In this document: piece by piece, positions 5,729 to 9,243 of the stretch
Layout of the letters: the number at the start of each line of letters is the position of its first letter
Numbering within the stretch: the stretch's first letter is position 1
Assembly: GCA_007127695.1 (NCBI GenBank)
Contig: SKYW01000198.1
Span: 1 to 9,243 of the forward strand
DNA: 9,243 bases
Origin: Balneolales bacterium
GTDB taxonomy: Bacteria > Bacteroidota > Rhodothermia > Balneolales > Natronogracilivirgulaceae
Direction: 5' to 3'
Made by a program: the position numbers and the translations under genes
The notes under the pieces: model-generated
Told to the model about the DNA's origin: nothing
What the model saw: only the letters and a program-made list of their open reading frames with translations
Databases searched by the model: none

Positions 5729-7447
5729 TTACTTGCGGATACGCCATTCAGCCGGATAGTAGTTGTTCATGCGGCGCCCGATGTTCTTGGTCCACCCGAG
5801 CGGCAGTCCCTCATATACGACAAGATGCCATCCCGCTGGGGCTTCCGGCGGCACAGGCAGATTCTCCCGACGGAGGTAACGCAGTGCGTCATCACGGGAT
5901 ACGTTGATGGCCGGAAATGCGGAGGGGTTCAGGTGGATGTCGAAAGCAGCCGCTGCGACCGGAATGACCTGGTTGCGCAGGATGCGCCCGGCTTCGCTTC
6001 CGGCATGGCGGACGGATAGGATCTGAGAAAGATGCTGCAACAGGGGGAAGTGGGCGGCCCGTATTCGGAAAAGGCGTTCGCCAAGATGATACCATGTGAA
6101 TGGATCCCCGGTGAACCAGTCAGCGGTCTGAGCCAGGATGTTTGCTTCGGGTGTCAGCAGTTCAGGTCCGCCGGACTGCCTGTCCGCAGAGGACCTGCCG
6201 GATGCTCCCGGCGGAGTCCTGCGGGAACCTCCACGTTTGCGCGAACGGGATCGACCAGATTCTGAGCGGTTGTCAGCGCCAGAAACTGATCCACTTATGT
6301 TTGCGTCATAACTGCGGGAATAAAACGATTTATTCGAGCTATTTTCATCGAAATTATGACTGCTATGCGTCAATAAATCCGGCTTTCGTATTACGCTCAG
6401 AAAGAAACCCTCACCCGGGGTACGATGCGGATGAAACCCGTATCCGATGACACGACCCTGCGTCAACTCTTGAACGGAATTTAATTGACGCGACGCGTTA
6501 CGATTCGCATTCGATCCTGCCTGATTATTCGGTTCCGATCGAATATCAGCATCATTTCGGATACCGGCATCCACCCGAACACACTCCCCGCCTGTCTGAT
6601 CCAGCAACCAGGCGATATTGAGTTCGTTCTCTTCGGGGTTGAAAGTGCAGGTGGTGTAGATAAGAAGTCCGCCGGGACGCAGGGAAGGCCAGAGTCCGGT
6701 AAGGATCGATCGCTGTCGCATTGAGCAGTGCCGGGCGTTTTCGGGCGTCCACTCCCGTCGTGCGGCAGGGTCCTTGCGGAAGAGGCCCTCGCCGGAGCAG
6801 GGAGCATCGGTCAGAATGATATCAAAAAAGCCTGGCAGGCCGCCGAAATGTGATGGATTGTTTTGTGTGACGACGATATTTCCGGTTCCCCACTTGATGC
6901 TGTTCTCCATGAGGGGTGGCACGCGGGAGCGGATCACTTCGTTGGCCACGACCAGTGCGTCTGGAAAAAGGGATGCCAGAAGCGTTGTCTTGCCGCCCGG
7001 CGAAGCGCAGGCATCCAGTATGGCTGAGGGAGCTTTGGTTGATTTGGATAAAGGCGTTTCGGCGGATCGTCTGCCGACGGTGTCATCCGGACCGTTGTCA
7101 GCAGGTTCGTTGTGCAAGACGGAGCCGGGTCCCGCCAGCACACGTTCCAGGAACATGGAGCTCGCCTCCTGGACGTAGTAACTGCCGGCGTGGAACAGCG
7201 GGTCAAGGGTAAACGAGGGGCGTTCGCTCAGGAAACGGCCGTTCAGCGACCATGGGACGGGTTCGCCCGGTGGATCAGGCCGGTGCCGGATACGCCCCCA
7301 TTTGTGCGGATTCAGTCGGATGGATGTGCGGGGCGGTTGGTCCAGTGCCGATGTGAATGCCCTGTGTTCGTCCGGAAACTGCTCCCGGATCCTCCGCGCA
7401 AAGGTGTCGGGCAGTGCTGGGATATCTTTATTTTTTGGAAACGACAT
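5729..7447 (-). CDS. RsmF-like 16S rRNA cytosine-5 methyltransferase (NOL1/NOP2/Sun family)
   Basis: This cytosolic enzyme transfers a methyl group from SAM to carbon 5 of an rRNA cytosine; RsmF of E. coli modifies C1407 of 16S rRNA, and the same target here is inference. Motif I DACASPGGKT (145-154) binds SAM. DAPCSGEG (214-221) carries the release cysteine C217, and IYTTCTFNPEENE (263-275) the nucleophile C267. YVQEASSM (91-98) is the family's motif before the SAM domain. The C-terminal part from about 430 is the RsmF-type PUA-like module, ending NNYYPAEWRIRK as in Bacteroidota relatives. At 572 residues it is about 90 longer than E. coli RsmF, owing to polar insertions near 107-141, 298-325 and 359-428. 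Both catalytic cysteines are intact. It starts 65 bp after the channel gene's stop and lies upstream of rimO, another 30S-modifying enzyme. Confidence 0.93.
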   Translation of the reverse strand: MSFPKNKDIPALPDTFARRIREQFPDEHRAFTSALDQPPRTSIRLNPHKWGRIRHRPDPPGEPVPWSLNGRFLSERPSFTLDPLFHAGSYYVQEASSMFLERVLAGPGSVLHNEPADNGPDDTVGRRSAETPLSKSTKAPSAILDACASPGGKTTLLASLFPDALVVANEVIRSRVPPLMENSIKWGTGNIVVTQNNPSHFGGLPGFFDIILTDAPCSGEGLFRKDPAARREWTPENARHCSMRQRSILTGLWPSLRPGGLLIYTTCTFNPEENELNIAWLLDQTGGECVRVDAGIRNDADIRSEPNNQAGSNANRNASRQLNSVQELTQGRVIGYGFHPHRTPGEGFFLSVIRKPDLLTHSSHNFDENSSNKSFYSRSYDANISGSVSGADNRSESGRSRSRKRGGSRRTPPGASGRSSADRQSGGPELLTPEANILAQTADWFTGDPFTWYHLGERLFRIRAAHFPLLQHLSQILSVRHAGSEAGRILRNQVIPVAAAAFDIHLNPSAFPAINVSRDDALRYLRRENLPVPPEAPAGWHLVVYEGLPLGWTKNIGRRMNNYYPAEWRIRK

Positions 7448-7512
7448 CGGCCGGTTTGCGTCTATGAACTCGGTTGCCCAAGGCGTTGGTTGTCATCAGG
7501 CGGGCAATAGCA

Positions 7513-8559
7513 TCAGGATATCCGGTCCGGTGAAGTCAGGTGCGGCGGGACGTTGCCTGGTGATTTGCGGCCATACTCATCACGGCCCGATGCCCTGTTT
7601 CCCGGACCGACCCCGTCGTCCGGCATCCCCCATCCCGTATATCCCTCGCGCGACCGGTCGTAATAGCGGATGGTCGGATAAGCAAAGGAGATATCCTCCT
7701 GGCTTGAAAACTCGTTGAGCACATCCTCCCAGATCTGCTGCTCGGTGCCGCGGCGGGTGCGCGGATTGGTCAGGTAGCGGATGGTGAGCACAATGCCGAA
7801 ATCCTTGACATAGGTGTAGACCGTAGGAGTAAGGATGCGGTAGGTGATCAGGTAGGAACGTGCGGCGCTGCGCAGCTGCTCCTTCGCCTGATCCGATATG
7901 TTGGCCGAGTGCCGGTCGGCAATCTGCTGCAGCAGTTTCTTTGCCTTTTTCCAGTTGCTTTCGAGACTGACACGAACCGGGATTTCGTTCCATATGAATT
8001 GAAAATCGGCGGTGTAGTTGCCGATGTTCTCCGTGAAAACCTTGTGGTTGGGAATGTGGATCACCCGTCCCGTGCTCTGGTCCGCATCCACCCAGTTGCC
8101 GATCTCCATAAGGGTGAACTTGAAGATGCGCTGGTCTATGACATCGCCCTGGACGCCGGAGATCTCGATGCGGTCGCCCAGCTCGAACGGTTTGCGCCAC
8201 AACAGGAAGAGCCATCCTGCAAGGTCGGCCACCGAGTCCTTCAGGGCAATGACCAGCGCCGCCGAAACCAGTCCCAGGAACGTGGCCACGGACTGGAAGC
8301 CCTCGAACCAGGCGCGGCCCAGGATCAGGACAGCAATGAAAAAGAGCGTCCGGGTCAGATATTTGCGCCATTTGTAATGGAGCCCGGGATCCTCTGTCTG
8401 CCGGTAGACGATGCGCATGATGACGGTCCGGACCAGCCAGAAGGCGAAGATCAGGACCACCGTTAATATCAGGTTCTGCGTGAACCCGTGTCCCAGATCC
8501 GCCATATCGGCAATGGAGCGGGTGATCTGGTCGACAATATTGACATCCTGCTGCATCAT
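7513..8559 (-). CDS. MscS-family mechanosensitive ion channel
   Basis: A 348-residue inner-membrane channel that should open under membrane tension and release solutes on osmotic downshock. Hydrophobic helices lie at about 28-50 and 70-86, followed by the pore-lining third helix at 90-122 (VATFLGLVSAALVIALKDSVADLAGWLFLL). PFELGDRIEI (124-133) marks the start of the beta domain in this family, and IPNHKVFTENIGNY (169-182) is the other conserved block. The pore helix has fewer Gly/Ala repeats than E. coli MscS, as is common in the wider family. The last ~45 residues (from about 303) are a polar, Gly/Pro/Arg-rich tail with no predicted fold. The first ATG of the doublet ATGATG is used here; the second is equally possible. 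No clear Shine-Dalgarno sequence is seen. Divergent from secG, and the first gene of the reverse-strand series. Confidence 0.93.
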   Translation of the reverse strand: MMQQDVNIVDQITRSIADMADLGHGFTQNLILTVVLIFAFWLVRTVIMRIVYRQTEDPGLHYKWRKYLTRTLFFIAVLILGRAWFEGFQSVATFLGLVSAALVIALKDSVADLAGWLFLLWRKPFELGDRIEISGVQGDVIDQRIFKFTLMEIGNWVDADQSTGRVIHIPNHKVFTENIGNYTADFQFIWNEIPVRVSLESNWKKAKKLLQQIADRHSANISDQAKEQLRSAARSYLITYRILTPTVYTYVKDFGIVLTIRYLTNPRTRRGTEQQIWEDVLNEFSSQEDISFAYPTIRYYDRSREGYTGWGMPDDGVGPGNRASGRDEYGRKSPGNVPPHLTSPDRIS

Positions 8560-8666
8560 AATCTCAGTGCGGCGCGGCCGTTATTTTTTACTCGAGCGGA
8601 AGTTTGAAATGATACGATAATTTGGTAATTTACAAATCTTATCATGACAATAGTAGCGACAAAATC
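8560..8666. promoter_or_regulatory. Divergent promoter region between the MscS-family gene and secG
   Basis: These 107 bases separate two divergent starts and must hold at least the secG promoter and probably that of the reverse-strand series. The AT-rich core (about 8581-8640) contains TTTG, GATAAT and TTTACAAAT elements, but none fits a well-spaced -35/-10 pair or the Bacteroidota TTTG...TAnnTTTG pattern. Exact sites are not assigned. Confidence 0.45.
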
Positions 8667-9047
8667 ATGCTTTATACACTGACTATCATTCTTATTACGA
8701 TCATCGCATTCCTGATGGTCATCGTAGTGCTGCTCCAGGCCGGACAGGGACAAGGTCTTTCCGGCGGTATCGCCGGTGGCGGTGGTGGTATTGGCGGTGG
8801 CGGCAATATGATGGGCGCACGCAGGACCGCTGACTTTCTTTCAAAAGCGACCACCGTTCTGGCTACACTCTTCCTTACCCTTTGCGTGCTTGCGAACTTT
8901 TTCATCGATCAGGAAGCCGTGACGCAAAGCACCATCCAGGACAGGGCCGCACCGGTTCAGACAGAGCAGGATTTCGGCACACCGGCTGAAACACCTCCGG
9001 CTCTCCCGCCTCAGGAACAGGCACCGGAACCACTCCCCGAAGAGTAA
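8667..9047 (+). CDS. secG: Preprotein translocase subunit SecG
   Basis: SecG is the small third subunit of the SecYEG channel in the inner membrane and assists SecA-driven protein export. The 126 residues contain two transmembrane helices (1-23 and 60-80). Between them is the family's hallmark loop: VVLLQAGQGQGLSGG (20-34), then a Gly-rich run with one Ile and NMMG, then RRTADFLSKAT (52-62). After the second helix comes a ~46-residue Pro/Glu/Gln-rich acidic tail, common in Bacteroidota-type SecG. The ATG at 8667 is chosen because translation from it starts directly with helix 1; an in-frame TTG at 8622 would add 15 polar residues and is unlikely. No Shine-Dalgarno sequence is evident. It is transcribed away from the channel gene, and no co-directional partner is seen within the window. 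Confidence 0.95.
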   Translation: MLYTLTIILITIIAFLMVIVVLLQAGQGQGLSGGIAGGGGGIGGGGNMMGARRTADFLSKATTVLATLFLTLCVLANFFIDQEAVTQSTIQDRAAPVQTEQDFGTPAETPPALPPQEQAPEPLPEE

Positions 9048-9243
9048 CCGGGCATCGCGGACCGCATCACCGTTACACAACACAGCATCAGGTTTCTACC
9101 TGACATGGAGAGCGTGTTTTTGTCCGCACGCAAAAATCCCCCCGATACCAGTGCCGCCGGTTCAGGGAAGCGTGACCACGCCAGGGAGCACAACCACCGC
9201 TGACTCCCGCCTCGCTACTTCAATTTCGGATTTATCAGCTCCG
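9048..9243. other. Intergenic region after secG, no gene recognised
   Basis: The last 196 bases hold no convincing coding frame, tRNA or SD-plus-start. Besides the hairpin at 9088-9103 there are two overlapping short inverted repeats: GCGTG/CACGC (9112-9116, 9127-9131) and TTTTTG/CAAAAA (9117-9122, 9131-9136). They cannot both form. Their role, if any, is unknown. Confidence 0.5.
9088..9103 (+). other. 6-bp stem-loop downstream of secG
   Basis: TCAGGT (9088-9093) pairs with ACCTGA (9098-9103) around TTCT, 40 bases past the secG stop. No T run follows directly (the nearest is 9117-9121), so it is at best a weak transcript-end hairpin. Confidence 0.3.

Noticed and set aside
9011..9193. 60-codon reverse frame overlapping the end of secG
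   Set aside because: It overlaps the well-supported secG tail, has no ribosome binding site and no recognisable domain.
9048..9243. A tRNA gene after secG, a common neighbour in other genomes
   Set aside because: I looked for a T-loop (GGTTCGAATCC-like) with a 7-bp acceptor stem on both strands and found none. The GGTTCAGGG near 9160 has no matching arm.
1..9243. A hidden defence system, mobile element or CRISPR array
   Set aside because: No transposase, integrase, nuclease, toxin-antitoxin pair or regularly spaced repeats are present. Every long gene belongs to a common chromosomal family.

Overview
This 9.2 kb window looks like ordinary chromosomal DNA (GC-rich, roughly mid-50s percent by eye) from a free-living Gram-negative bacterium. 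Three things point to the Bacteroidota/Balneolota/Rhodothermota side of the tree: the C-terminal signature of the rRNA methyltransferase (NNYYPAEWRIRK), the weakness or absence of Shine-Dalgarno sequences before most genes, and a PKD plus beta-helix surface protein. Balneolota is my best guess, by inference only. I see no mobile element, CRISPR array, tRNA or rRNA.

Layout, left to right. At 1-181 (minus) lies the N-terminus of a Rossmann-fold SDR-type NAD(P)-binding protein that runs off the left edge. At 212-388 (minus) is what looks like the decayed front end of a HAD-superfamily phosphatase. Its catalytic motif has lost the nucleophilic Asp, and a 10-bp tandem duplication disrupts the frame. 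At 576-1910 (plus) is a complete MFS transporter with a TTG start. It converges on a 683-residue putative lipoprotein (1973-4024, minus) made of a signal segment, a PKD-like domain and three ~193-residue beta-helix repeats. The ~280 bp in front of that gene hold several small inverted and direct repeats.

From 8559 down to 4307 (minus) three housekeeping-type genes lie in series: an MscS-family mechanosensitive channel, a NOL1/NOP2/Sun (RsmF-like) rRNA cytosine-5 methyltransferase, and rimO, the ribosomal protein S12 methylthiotransferase. The gaps are 65 and 96 bp, compatible with one transcript. Two of the three products modify the small ribosomal subunit. secG (8667-9047, plus) is divergent from the channel gene, with a shared 107-bp promoter region. 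The last ~196 bp after secG hold no convincing gene.

I found no evidence for an undescribed multi-gene system. The points most worth a second look are the decaying HAD gene, the repeat-built lipoprotein and its upstream region, the near-copy of its last codons just past its stop, and the long disordered insertions in the rRNA methyltransferase.
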